Part shown: positions 1 through 6,571 of the stretch, one piece after another
Numbering within the stretch: the stretch's first letter is position 1
Layout: each line of letters opens with the position of its first letter
Source of the DNA: Fidelibacterota bacterium UBA1611
GTDB lineage: Bacteria > Fidelibacterota > Marinisomatia > Marinisomatales > UBA1611
Assembly: GCA_002321855.1 (NCBI GenBank)
Contig: DCMX01000202.1
Span: 845-14,718, forward strand
Direction of reading: 5' to 3'
DNA length: 13,874 nt
Notes under the pieces: generated by a model
Seen by the model: only the letters and a program-made list of their open reading frames with translations
The model's database searches: none
What the model was told of the DNA's origin: nothing
Program-made: the position numbers and the translations under genes

Positions 1-1023
1 CCTGATGATATTTATGTTAGTCCTTCTCAAATTAAACGATTTGGGTTAAAAACTGGACATAAGGTATCAGGTCAGATACGTCCCCCAAAAGCTAAGGAAC
101 GATTTTATGCACTTCTAAAGGTTGAAATGATAAATGATCAACCTCCGGAGAAACTTAAGGATTGTATTCTTTTTGATAACTTTACGCCACTTTACCCCGA
201 TAAAAAGTTTCAGCTAGAAACGGATGAAAAGGATCTATCAATGCGTGTCATGGATCTTATGTGTCCAATTGGCATGGGTCAGAGAGGCCTTATAGTGGCA
301 CAGCCAAAAACTGGGAAAACTATATTACTCCAGAAATTAGCGAATGCCATTAGTAAAAATCACCCCAATACAAAAAGAATCGTTTTACTGATTGATGAAA
401 GACCAGAAGAAGTAACAGATATGAAACGTAATGTGGATGCGGAAGTGGTAAGCTCCACTTTTGATGAACCACCTGAAAGACACGTATCAGTATCAGATAT
501 GGTACTCAAAAAGGCTAAACGGATGGTTGAATATGGTGATAATGTTGTCATTCTACTCGATAGTATTACTCGCTTAGGTAGAGCGCATAATGCAGTCATT
601 CCACATAGTGGAAAGATTCTTTCAGGAGGTGTGGATTTTAATGCGTTAAAGAAACCAAAACAATTTCTTGGAGCAGCAAGAAATACCGAAGAAGGTGGAA
701 GTTTAACGATTATTGCCACCGCATTAATTGATACAGGTAGCAGGGCAGACGAGGTGATTTTTGAAGAATTTAAGGGTACAGGGAATATGGAATTGGTCTT
801 AGATAGACGATTAAGCGATCGACGAATATTCCCCGCTTTTGATATAATAAAATCTGGTACCAGAAAAGAAGAACTATTGCTTTCTCGCAAAGAATTAGGA
901 AGGATGTGGATTCTTAGAAAACTATTGAATGATATGAAAGTAGAAGAGGCCATGCAGTTTATGCTGGAACGAATAAGACGCACTAAGACGAATGATGAGT
1001 TTTTGGATACTATGAGTCAGTAA
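1..1023 (+). CDS. rho: Transcription termination factor Rho, 5'-truncated
   Basis: This is the C-terminal 340 residues of Rho, the hexameric ATP-dependent RNA translocase that ends transcription. The reading frame is open from base 1, so the gene begins upstream; the ATG at 127 is internal. The first codons read PDDIYVSPSQIKRFGLKTGH, the end of the cold-shock-like primary RNA-binding domain. The motor domain follows: Walker A (QPKTGKT, bases 301-321), the LLIDERPEEVT segment, Walker B with its aspartate at 559-561 (LLDSITRLGR), the Q-loop/R-loop region GGVDFNALKKPKQF, and the GTGNMELVLDRR and SGTRKEELL blocks near the end. Residue order matches E. coli Rho throughout, with about 80 or more N-terminal residues missing. 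The gene leads the rho-L31-prfA-prmC termination cluster. Confidence 0.98.
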   Translation, partial: PDDIYVSPSQIKRFGLKTGHKVSGQIRPPKAKERFYALLKVEMINDQPPEKLKDCILFDNFTPLYPDKKFQLETDEKDLSMRVMDLMCPIGMGQRGLIVAQPKTGKTILLQKLANAISKNHPNTKRIVLLIDERPEEVTDMKRNVDAEVVSSTFDEPPERHVSVSDMVLKKAKRMVEYGDNVVILLDSITRLGRAHNAVIPHSGKILSGGVDFNALKKPKQFLGAARNTEEGGSLTIIATALIDTGSRADEVIFEEFKGTGNMELVLDRRLSDRRIFPAFDIIKSGTRKEELLLSRKELGRMWILRKLLNDMKVEEAMQFMLERIRRTKTNDEFLDTMSQ

Positions 1024-1046
1024 TATTATTAATTTTATTTGTTCTT

Positions 1047-2063
1047 TTGGGCATACAATATCCTAATATAGAATCTGTGATTGCTCGTGTTGTAACTGAT
1101 AAACCGGTTAGGAAAACACCCTATCAGGTAAAAGGAGTTTTCATGCGTCAGTACCCAAATGCGACAATTATACCTTTTTTGAACGGGGACTATAGAGATA
1201 AATATCTCTATCCACGGGTGCAAGTAAAAATACTTAATGAACAAATATACTTAATTGGTGTTCATGAAGGGGTAGAGTCAATTATATCTTTGATTGAAAA
1301 ATTTGATATTCTTGATTTTGGGAATATAACATTTGAGATTCAAAATAGTGATATAGAAAAATACTCCAACCAATTTGTTCCATCTGAAGGATTGATTAGA
1401 TACCGATTTATCACTCCATGGGTAGCTTTGAACCAAAGGACAGGTGGGCGCTATCGTTTTATAACTAACCAAGAAAAATCATCATACCTTAATAAACTAT
1501 TGGGTCATAACATAGTATTTATTGCAAATGAAGTGGGAATTGATTTCAAGGAAAAAATATTCACGAAAATAAATGTATCGAGTCTATTTCCAAAACCTGT
1601 AGACGAAAAACATTGGGGTGCATTTATGGGGGAATTCAGAACAAATTTCATGCTTCCTAATTATATAGGTATCGGTAATGGTATTACACGAGGTTATGGT
1701 TCTATCTATGGTATGTTTAATCCAGAGACGTTTAGCTTTGATAAATCAGGCTTACAAGAAGAATCGAAGAAATTTCATCCAGAAATGATCGATAAAGAAG
1801 ATAATAAAATTGATTCTGTAAATGCTGGAGATGTACCTCGTCCTCGCCGCAAGAGATTCTCATCACAAAAAAAATACCGGAAAAAGAATCAACGGAGATT
1901 TCGTAATAATGAATCTTATAATCCAAAGAGTAAAGATAATTCTTCAGGAAACTATAATGTTGAAGAAAAAACTAAATCTGGTAATGATGAACATATTTAT
2001 GAGAATTCTGAAGATTCGAGATTTAACACTGAAAAGCATCATAAAAAGCAGCATAAGAATTGA
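1047..2063 (+). CDS. Cas6-like (Cas6b-type) RAMP RNA-binding protein with basic C-terminal tail
   Basis: Residues 1-230 resemble the short Cas6 proteins of Bacteroidetes, which cut CRISPR precursor RNA. Segments with the family look are the N-terminal strand and YQVKGVF helix, YPRVQVK, LIGVHEGVESI, WVALNQ and FRTNFMLPNYIG. The key motif is a perfect RAMP glycine-rich loop, GIGNGITRGYG (residues 208-218, bases 1668-1700), which fits G-h-G-x5-G-h-G with an arginine in the variable part. Residues from about 264 to 338 form a low-complexity tail, first strongly basic (PRPRRKRF, KKYRKKNQRRFR), then rich in Asn, Ser, Glu and His. Known Cas6b enzymes use histidines in the N-terminal domain; the matching stretch here (IIPFLNGD) has none, so cleavage activity is doubtful. 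The start is uncertain: TTG 1047 keeps the full domain but has no ribosome-binding site, while ATG 1143 has a strong one but loses the first strand. No other cas gene or repeat array is present. The family call comes from recalled sequence patterns. Confidence 0.72.
   Translation: MGIQYPNIESVIARVVTDKPVRKTPYQVKGVFMRQYPNATIIPFLNGDYRDKYLYPRVQVKILNEQIYLIGVHEGVESIISLIEKFDILDFGNITFEIQNSDIEKYSNQFVPSEGLIRYRFITPWVALNQRTGGRYRFITNQEKSSYLNKLLGHNIVFIANEVGIDFKEKIFTKINVSSLFPKPVDEKHWGAFMGEFRTNFMLPNYIGIGNGITRGYGSIYGMFNPETFSFDKSGLQEESKKFHPEMIDKEDNKIDSVNAGDVPRPRRKRFSSQKKYRKKNQRRFRNNESYNPKSKDNSSGNYNVEEKTKSGNDEHIYENSEDSRFNTEKHHKKQHKN
1130..1145 (+). promoter_or_regulatory. Shine-Dalgarno and internal ATG inside the Cas6-like gene
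   Basis: AAAAGGAG (1130-1137) lies 5 nt before an in-frame ATG at 1143, one of the best ribosome-binding sites in the window. Starting here would give a 306-residue protein without the first 32 residues. It may be the true start, a second start giving a shorter form, or chance. Confidence 0.45.
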
Positions 2064-3262
2064 ATTATGAATTAGCGGACCGGGTTCATAAGGTCCTACC
2101 CTCTTTCACCCTCCAAATGGTAAACCGCGCAGCTGAAATGCGTTCACAAGGCGTTAATGTGATCAATTTGTCTGTAGGTGAACCGGATTTTAATACCCCG
2201 GATCATATACGCAGAGCTGCCAAGGAAGCCATGGATAATGGGTTTACTAAATATACTTCGGGACAAGGCATGCTCGAGTTTCGGGAAGCCATTTGTAATA
2301 AATTAAAACAAGAAAACGGCATTGAGTATATGCCTGACAATATTCTTGTTTCCAATGGAGAAAAACAGAGTCTATATAATGTTTGCCAAGCTCTATTTGA
2401 TGCTGATGATAAAGTTGTTGTATTTGCACCTTATTGGGTTTCCTTCCCAGAATTTGTACGGTTATCCAATGCTGAACCTCTTATTATTAACACACTATCA
2501 AATAAAAATTATGAACCAGATTTTAAAGATTTAGCTTTAAAGGATTCTTCCCAAATTAAAGGAGTGATAATGAATTCACCGTCAAATCCAACCGGTGGGA
2601 TATGGGGTGAAGAATCAATTATTCGCCTTTTGAGATTAGCAAAAGAGAGAGATTGGGTGGTCATTTCAGATGAATGTTATGAACGATTAGTTTATGATGG
2701 CCATTTTATCAGTACAGAAAAATTGAATAGGGATCATAATATAGGGGCTAGTGTAATTACGTGTATTAGTTTATCAAAAACCTATTCCATGACTGGCTGG
2801 CGAATTGGATATGCAGCTGGCCCTATACCTATTATTAAAGCTATGTCCAAAATTCAAGGACAATCAACATCGTGTGCTAATTCTATTGGACAAATGGCGG
2901 GAATTGCTGCATTAAGTGGTGATCAATCCTGTGTTATTGAGATGAGAGATGAATTTCTTAAGCGTCGTAACATGATGGTTAGACTGTTAAACGAACTTCC
3001 AGGGGTCAATTGTACCATGCCTGGAGGGGCCTTTTATACTTTCCCGGATTTTAGTGCTTATATAGACCGAACAGTAAATAATGAAATACTGAAAGATACT
3101 TTCAGTATTTCAGAGTATATTTTGAATAATACGCAGGTCGCTACTGTTCCGGGTGATGGTTTTGGGGCGCCAGGGCATATAAGATTTTCTTATGCGACAA
3201 GCATGGAAATAATTAAAAAAGGGATAGCGCGAGTTAAAATGGCGCTATCACACATCATTTAG
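2060..3262 (+). CDS. aspC: Class I PLP-dependent aminotransferase (aspartate aminotransferase-like)
   Basis: A cytosolic pyridoxal-phosphate enzyme that most likely moves amino groups between aspartate and 2-oxoglutarate. The 400-residue length is normal. The sequence follows the Thermus-type aspartate aminotransferase subgroup: ADRVHKVLPS, LSVGEPDFNTPDHI, SNGEKQSLYN (phosphate-site region), APYWVSFPE, NSPSNPTGG with Asn176, SDECYERLVYDG, and SKTYSMTGWRIGY with the Schiff-base lysine at residue 240. HIRFSYATS carries the substrate-carboxylate arginine at 375. The subgroup also includes aspartate/prephenate aminotransferases, so the exact substrate is open. The only workable start is TTG at 2060: it overlaps the TGA stop of the Cas6-like gene as TTGA, and the nearby ATG at 2067 hits a stop at once. 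A perfect 14-bp inverted repeat lies inside the gene at 3082-3112. Confidence 0.93.
   Translation: MNYELADRVHKVLPSFTLQMVNRAAEMRSQGVNVINLSVGEPDFNTPDHIRRAAKEAMDNGFTKYTSGQGMLEFREAICNKLKQENGIEYMPDNILVSNGEKQSLYNVCQALFDADDKVVVFAPYWVSFPEFVRLSNAEPLIINTLSNKNYEPDFKDLALKDSSQIKGVIMNSPSNPTGGIWGEESIIRLLRLAKERDWVVISDECYERLVYDGHFISTEKLNRDHNIGASVITCISLSKTYSMTGWRIGYAAGPIPIIKAMSKIQGQSTSCANSIGQMAGIAALSGDQSCVIEMRDEFLKRRNMMVRLLNELPGVNCTMPGGAFYTFPDFSAYIDRTVNNEILKDTFSISEYILNNTQVATVPGDGFGAPGHIRFSYATSMEIIKKGIARVKMALSHII
3082..3112 (+). repeat. Perfect 14-bp inverted repeat inside the aminotransferase gene
   Basis: TGAAATACTGAAAG (3082-3095), a 3-nt ATA loop, then its exact reverse complement (3099-3112). It is wholly coding, for roughly residues 341-351. 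No T-run follows directly, so it is not a typical intrinsic terminator. Confidence 0.9.
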
Positions 3263-3272
3263 AGGATAATTA

Positions 3273-3524
3273 ATGAAAAAAGGAATTCATCCAGATAATT
3301 ACCGTTTAGTTGTTTTTAAGGATACATCCTGTGATTATTCTTTTCTGACCAGGTCAACTGTGGAGGCAAAAGAAACAATCACATGGGATGACGGGAATGA
3401 GTACCCATTATTTAAAATTGAGATTTCAGATAAATCCCACCCATTTTTTACGGGTCAACAAAATTTGGTGGACGCAGCAGGTCGAATCGAAAAATTTCAG
3501 AAAAAATACGGAAAAAGCCAATAA
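3273..3524 (+). CDS. rpmE2: 50S ribosomal protein L31 type B
   Basis: An 83-residue protein of the large ribosomal subunit. The sequence is typical of bL31: MKKGIHPDNYR, VVFKDTS, FLTRSTVEAKETI, DGNEYPL, SHPFFTG and the VDAAGRIEKFQKKY end. The zinc-binding cysteine pairs of type A L31 are missing; only Cys19 is present, so this is the zinc-independent form. In bacteria with both forms, type B replaces type A when zinc is short; in others it is the only L31. The ribosome-binding site AGAGGA (3261-3266) overlaps the aminotransferase stop and sits 6 nt before the ATG. The gene holds the place that rpmE takes after rho in many bacteria. A strong terminator follows. Confidence 0.96.
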   Translation: MKKGIHPDNYRLVVFKDTSCDYSFLTRSTVEAKETITWDDGNEYPLFKIEISDKSHPFFTGQQNLVDAAGRIEKFQKKYGKSQ

Positions 3525-3543
3525 CTACTATTATTTATGATAT

Positions 3544-3587
3544 GGCTCTATTGCTAATTAATATAGTAATAGAGCCGTTTTTGTTTT
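3544..3587 (+). terminator. Rho-independent terminator after rpmE2
   Basis: The stem pairs 3544-3556 (GGCTCTATTGCTA) with 3564-3576: 13 bp including one G-U pair, with a 7-nt loop. GTTTTTGTTTT follows (3577-3587). It probably ends the rho to rpmE2 transcription unit. Confidence 0.9.
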
Positions 3588-3618
3588 CACAGTGAAAAGA
3601 TTTCTCATATTATCAACT

Positions 3619-4557
3619 ATGAAACCATCAATTCTGGTAGGTGGTCAAGCAGTTATCGAGGGAGTGATGATGCGTGTTCCCGGTGCATATTCCACCGCGG
3701 TACGCGATTCAAAAGGGAAAATCCATCTTAATCGGGAATTATTTACATCTTTAACTGAAAATTCTAATTTTTGGAAGAGGCCGGTGTTTCGGGGAATAGC
3801 TTCCTTGTTTGAAGCAATGAAAATAGGTATGTCCACTCTTCAGTGGTCAGCAGATATTGCTATGCCCCCCAAAGAAAATGAAAAAGAATCCAATAGAATA
3901 TCAGATTTCATTACGACATTGTTTTCTATTTGCTTGGCTATTTTCTTATTCATGATTGCCCCGATGTGGATAACCACAGCATTTTTAAATGTTGAGGAAG
4001 AAGTCGTATGGTTTAACCTTATATCTGGTGGGTTTAGAATCATTTTTTTTGTTATTTATTTATTTTTGATTTCATTGCTTGATGATATTAAACGCTTGTT
4101 TCAATATCATGGAGCAGAACACCGTGTGATCTATAATTTTGAATCTGGGATGGATGTGACCATTGATAATGCACAATCCTTTCCCACTCAGCATCCACGT
4201 TGCGGGACAAGTTTCTTGTTTATTGTTTTGATTTCAGCAATCTTTGTATTTGCTGTAGTAGATACAATAACCATGTCTGTTTTAGGGACAATATCTTTAT
4301 CAATTCGCCTACTATCTCATCTGCCAATGATTCCTCTTGTCTCTGGCATAGGGTATGAAGTCATCAAGTTAATTGCAATTAAGGACTCTTTAGTGTTCCG
4401 CCTATTACGCAATCCTGGTCTCTGGCTACAAAATATTACTACGAGACCACCGGATAATGAGATGATTGAAGTATCTATTACTGCGTTGAAAGATGCATTT
4501 GGGGATAAATACGAAGAAATGGTAGGTAAAGAATATATAGCAGAGGCTATCGGTTGA
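3619..4557 (+). CDS. yqhQ: DUF1385 / YqhQ-family integral membrane protein
   Basis: A 312-residue protein of the DUF1385 family, whose biochemical role is not established. Family marks are GGQAVIEGVMMR (residues 8-19), YHGAEHRVIYNFESG with H164, E167 and H168, and HPRCGTSF with H192 and C195. The clustered His, Glu and Cys residues could bind a metal; that is inference. Hydrophobic segments suggest about four or five membrane passes: SICLAIFLFMIAPMWI, IIFFVIYLFLISLL, FLFIVLISAIFVFAVV and the LLSHLPMIPLVSGIGYEVI region. ATG 3619 is preferred because the conserved block starts just after it; a GTG at 3592 would add nine residues but sits right behind the terminator. Neither has a clear ribosome-binding site. 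Genes of this family often sit beside rpmE, prfA and prmC, as here. The stop overlaps the prfA start. Confidence 0.9.
   Translation: MKPSILVGGQAVIEGVMMRVPGAYSTAVRDSKGKIHLNRELFTSLTENSNFWKRPVFRGIASLFEAMKIGMSTLQWSADIAMPPKENEKESNRISDFITTLFSICLAIFLFMIAPMWITTAFLNVEEEVVWFNLISGGFRIIFFVIYLFLISLLDDIKRLFQYHGAEHRVIYNFESGMDVTIDNAQSFPTQHPRCGTSFLFIVLISAIFVFAVVDTITMSVLGTISLSIRLLSHLPMIPLVSGIGYEVIKLIAIKDSLVFRLLRNPGLWLQNITTRPPDNEMIEVSITALKDAFGDKYEEMVGKEYIAEAIG
4082..4110 (+). repeat. Near-perfect inverted repeat in yqhQ
   Basis: ATGATATTAAAC (4082-4093) and GTTTCAATATCAT (4098-4110) pair over 12 bp with one bulged C at 4102 and a GCTT loop. It lies in coding sequence just before the conserved HGAEH motif. Confidence 0.75.
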
Positions 4558-5618
4558 AGCATAAACTAGAGAATACCATTAAAAAATATAATTCCATCAC
4601 TGACCAATTAGCAGATCCGAAGATAATTTCTGATCCAAATCAATTAAAAGCTTTGGCTAAAGAATATAGCAAGATAGAACCAGTAGCTAAGCTTGGGAAG
4701 GAATATATTGATATTGTAGATCAGATTGATGATAATAAAAGTGTTTTGATGGATGATGATGCTGAGCTCATAGAAATTGCCAGAGAAGAAATGACAGACC
4801 TTGATAGGAAAAAATCAGAATTAGAGGAAAAACTAAGGATCCTGCTTTTACCAAAAAACCCTAATGATAACAAGAATTTGATTCTGGAAATTAGAGCAGG
4901 TACAGGGGGTGACGAGGCAGCTCTTTTTGCAGCGGATTTGTTCCGTCTTTATTGTCATTTTGCCGAAAGAAACAATTGGACAAAAAAATTATTAGCATCA
5001 AATGAGATTGGTATCGGTGGTTTTAAGGAGATTATAGTAGCACTTGATGGGAAAGGAGCTTATGGAATGATGAAATATGAAAGTGGTGTTCATAGGGTAC
5101 AGCGAGTTCCTGAGACCGAAACTGGTGGTAGGGTCCACACATCTGCTGCCACTGTTGCTGTACTGCCAGAAGCAAAGGATGTAGATGTGGAGATTAATGA
5201 TTTGGATTTAAAGATTGATACCTATCGTGCCAGCGGTGCAGGTGGACAACATGTAAACAAGACCGAATCAGCTATACGCATTACACACTTGCCAACGGGT
5301 CTTGTTGTAACCTGTCAGGATGAATCTTCCCAGCATAAGAATAAAGCGGCCGCTCTAAAAGTATTGCGCTCAAGATTATTAGCCGCTGAGCAGGAAAAAG
5401 TAAACGCAGAACGAGCTGCAAAGCGTAAGAGCCTAGTTTCTACTGGAGATAGATCTGCAAAAATCAGAACATACAATTTCCCCCAGAGCAGAGTTACAGA
5501 TCACAGAATAAATTTTACATCGTATAGATTAACAGATATTATGAACGGTGATATCTATGAATTAATAGAACAATTAAAAGTTGCGGAAGAACAATCTTTA
5601 GTAGGAGAATCTTTATAA
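4554..5618 (+). CDS. prfA: Peptide chain release factor 1
   Basis: RF1 recognises UAA and UAG stop codons on the ribosome and triggers release of the finished protein. The 354-residue length fits. The N-terminal helical domain is followed by EIRAGTGGDEAALFA, GVHRVQRVPETETGGRVHTSA and YRASGAGGQHVNKTESAI. The P-x-T tripeptide that reads the stop codon is PET at residues 186-188; an SPF motif would mark RF2 and is absent. The catalytic GGQ is residues 230-232, with Gln232 the target of PrmC, encoded next. The start is TTG 4554, overlapping the yqhQ TGA as TTGA. No ribosome-binding site is visible, so translation is probably coupled to yqhQ. The C-terminal SQHKNKAAALKVLRSRL and RVTDHRINFT blocks are intact. 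Confidence 0.97.
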   Translation: MKHKLENTIKKYNSITDQLADPKIISDPNQLKALAKEYSKIEPVAKLGKEYIDIVDQIDDNKSVLMDDDAELIEIAREEMTDLDRKKSELEEKLRILLLPKNPNDNKNLILEIRAGTGGDEAALFAADLFRLYCHFAERNNWTKKLLASNEIGIGGFKEIIVALDGKGAYGMMKYESGVHRVQRVPETETGGRVHTSAATVAVLPEAKDVDVEINDLDLKIDTYRASGAGGQHVNKTESAIRITHLPTGLVVTCQDESSQHKNKAAALKVLRSRLLAAEQEKVNAERAAKRKSLVSTGDRSAKIRTYNFPQSRVTDHRINFTSYRLTDIMNGDIYELIEQLKVAEEQSLVGESL

Positions 5619-5634
5619 GATTCGCTTATCCCGT

Positions 5635-5663
5635 GGGGCTCGCACCCCTAATTAATTTTTATT
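5635..5663 (+). terminator. Weak possible terminator between prfA and prmC
   Basis: GGGG (5635-5638), a 6-nt loop, CCCC (5645-5648), then TAATTAATTTTTATT. The stem is only 4 bp and the T-run is broken and late, so this is a weak candidate. It is the only clear structure in the 107-nt gap at 5619-5725. Confidence 0.25.
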
Positions 5664-5725
5664 CTAAATATATTAAGATATAGTCCATGTCATTGATTTC
5701 ACCAATAATAAATAGAGAAGAACCT

Positions 5726-6571
5726 ATGCGGGTAATTGATCTTATTAAATGGGCTGAAACATATTTTAGTGGGAAAGGGTTCGACCACCCAAGGGCTGAA
5801 ATAGAATGGTTTCTTCAAGAATTGCTAAATTGTAACCGTATGGATATTTATCTCAGATTTGAAGAAATCTTATCTTTATCACAATTATCAACATTAAGAT
5901 CTTGGATCAATAGAAGATTGGAACATGAACCACTTCAGTATATAACCGGGTTCACAGAATTCTATGGAAGAAAGTTTATTGTTAACGAGCATGTTCTTAT
6001 TCCACGCCCTGAAACAGAAAGGCTCATTGATATTGCTCTTGAAAAAATAACACAGATGGATTCGCCAACAATTCTGGATGTTGGTACAGGCTCAGGTTGT
6101 ATAGCTATTACATTAGCTAAAGAAAGTGTGAACTCAGATATTTCTGCTATAGATATATCGAAATCAGCATTAAAGACAGCGATGGATAATGCTAAACAAA
6201 TGGATGTAAAAAATATTCATTTTTCTCATTTGGATATTTTGGAAGAAAACTTTCTTCATCCGATAGATATTCTAATATCCAATCCGCCATATATTCCAAA
6301 AAACAATATGAATGTATTAATGCGAGATGTCCAAGAATATGAGCCACTCTTCGCATTAACGGATGGGAAAGATGGACTTAATTTTTATAGAAAATTCTCC
6401 CAAATAGCGAAAAGTATTGTTAAATCAGGTGGATGGTTGATTTTAGAGGTAGGTTCGGATGAACATCCTCAGATGGCGAAGGAAGTCTTTTCTCAATCCG
6501 GCTTTAAAAATATGAGATTGATAAAAGACTATAATGGAGATGACCGCATATTAATAGTCCCAACAAAATGA
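5726..6571 (+). CDS. prmC: Release factor glutamine N5-methyltransferase PrmC
   Basis: PrmC uses S-adenosylmethionine to methylate the glutamine of the GGQ motif in release factors. The N-terminal helical substrate-binding domain covers roughly residues 1-75. The methyltransferase domain contains ILDVGTGSGCIAITLA (motif I, around residues 116-131) and the substrate-amide motif NPPY (186-189). I chose ATG 5726 (281 residues) because MRVIDLIKWAETYF matches the usual beginning of the family and AGAGAAG lies 5 nt upstream; ATG 5687 in the same frame would add 13 unlikely residues. It follows its substrate gene prfA, the usual order. The stop overlaps the next start as ATGA. Confidence 0.95.
   Translation: MRVIDLIKWAETYFSGKGFDHPRAEIEWFLQELLNCNRMDIYLRFEEILSLSQLSTLRSWINRRLEHEPLQYITGFTEFYGRKFIVNEHVLIPRPETERLIDIALEKITQMDSPTILDVGTGSGCIAITLAKESVNSDISAIDISKSALKTAMDNAKQMDVKNIHFSHLDILEENFLHPIDILISNPPYIPKNNMNVLMRDVQEYEPLFALTDGKDGLNFYRKFSQIAKSIVKSGGWLILEVGSDEHPQMAKEVFSQSGFKNMRLIKDYNGDDRILIVPTK

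Noticed and set aside
360..983. 207-codon minus-strand open frame opposite rho
   Set aside because: It lies wholly opposite a well-conserved gene, lacks family motifs and has no plausible start signal. The same applies to the other minus-strand frames, such as 11459-12028 and 12827-13168.
999..1046. Hydrophobic in-frame extension upstream of the Cas6-like TTG start
   Set aside because: The frame is open from 999 and would read as a run of Ile, Leu, Val and Phe, but it has no ATG, GTG or TTG start, overlaps the end of rho, and reflects a T-rich gap.
5687..5725. Upstream ATG of prmC
   Set aside because: It would add 13 residues unlike the family start, while ATG 5726 has a ribosome-binding site and the expected N-terminus.
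6230..6282. 9-bp inverted repeat with a 35-nt loop in prmC
   Set aside because: With such a long loop, repeats of this length are expected by chance in AT-rich DNA.
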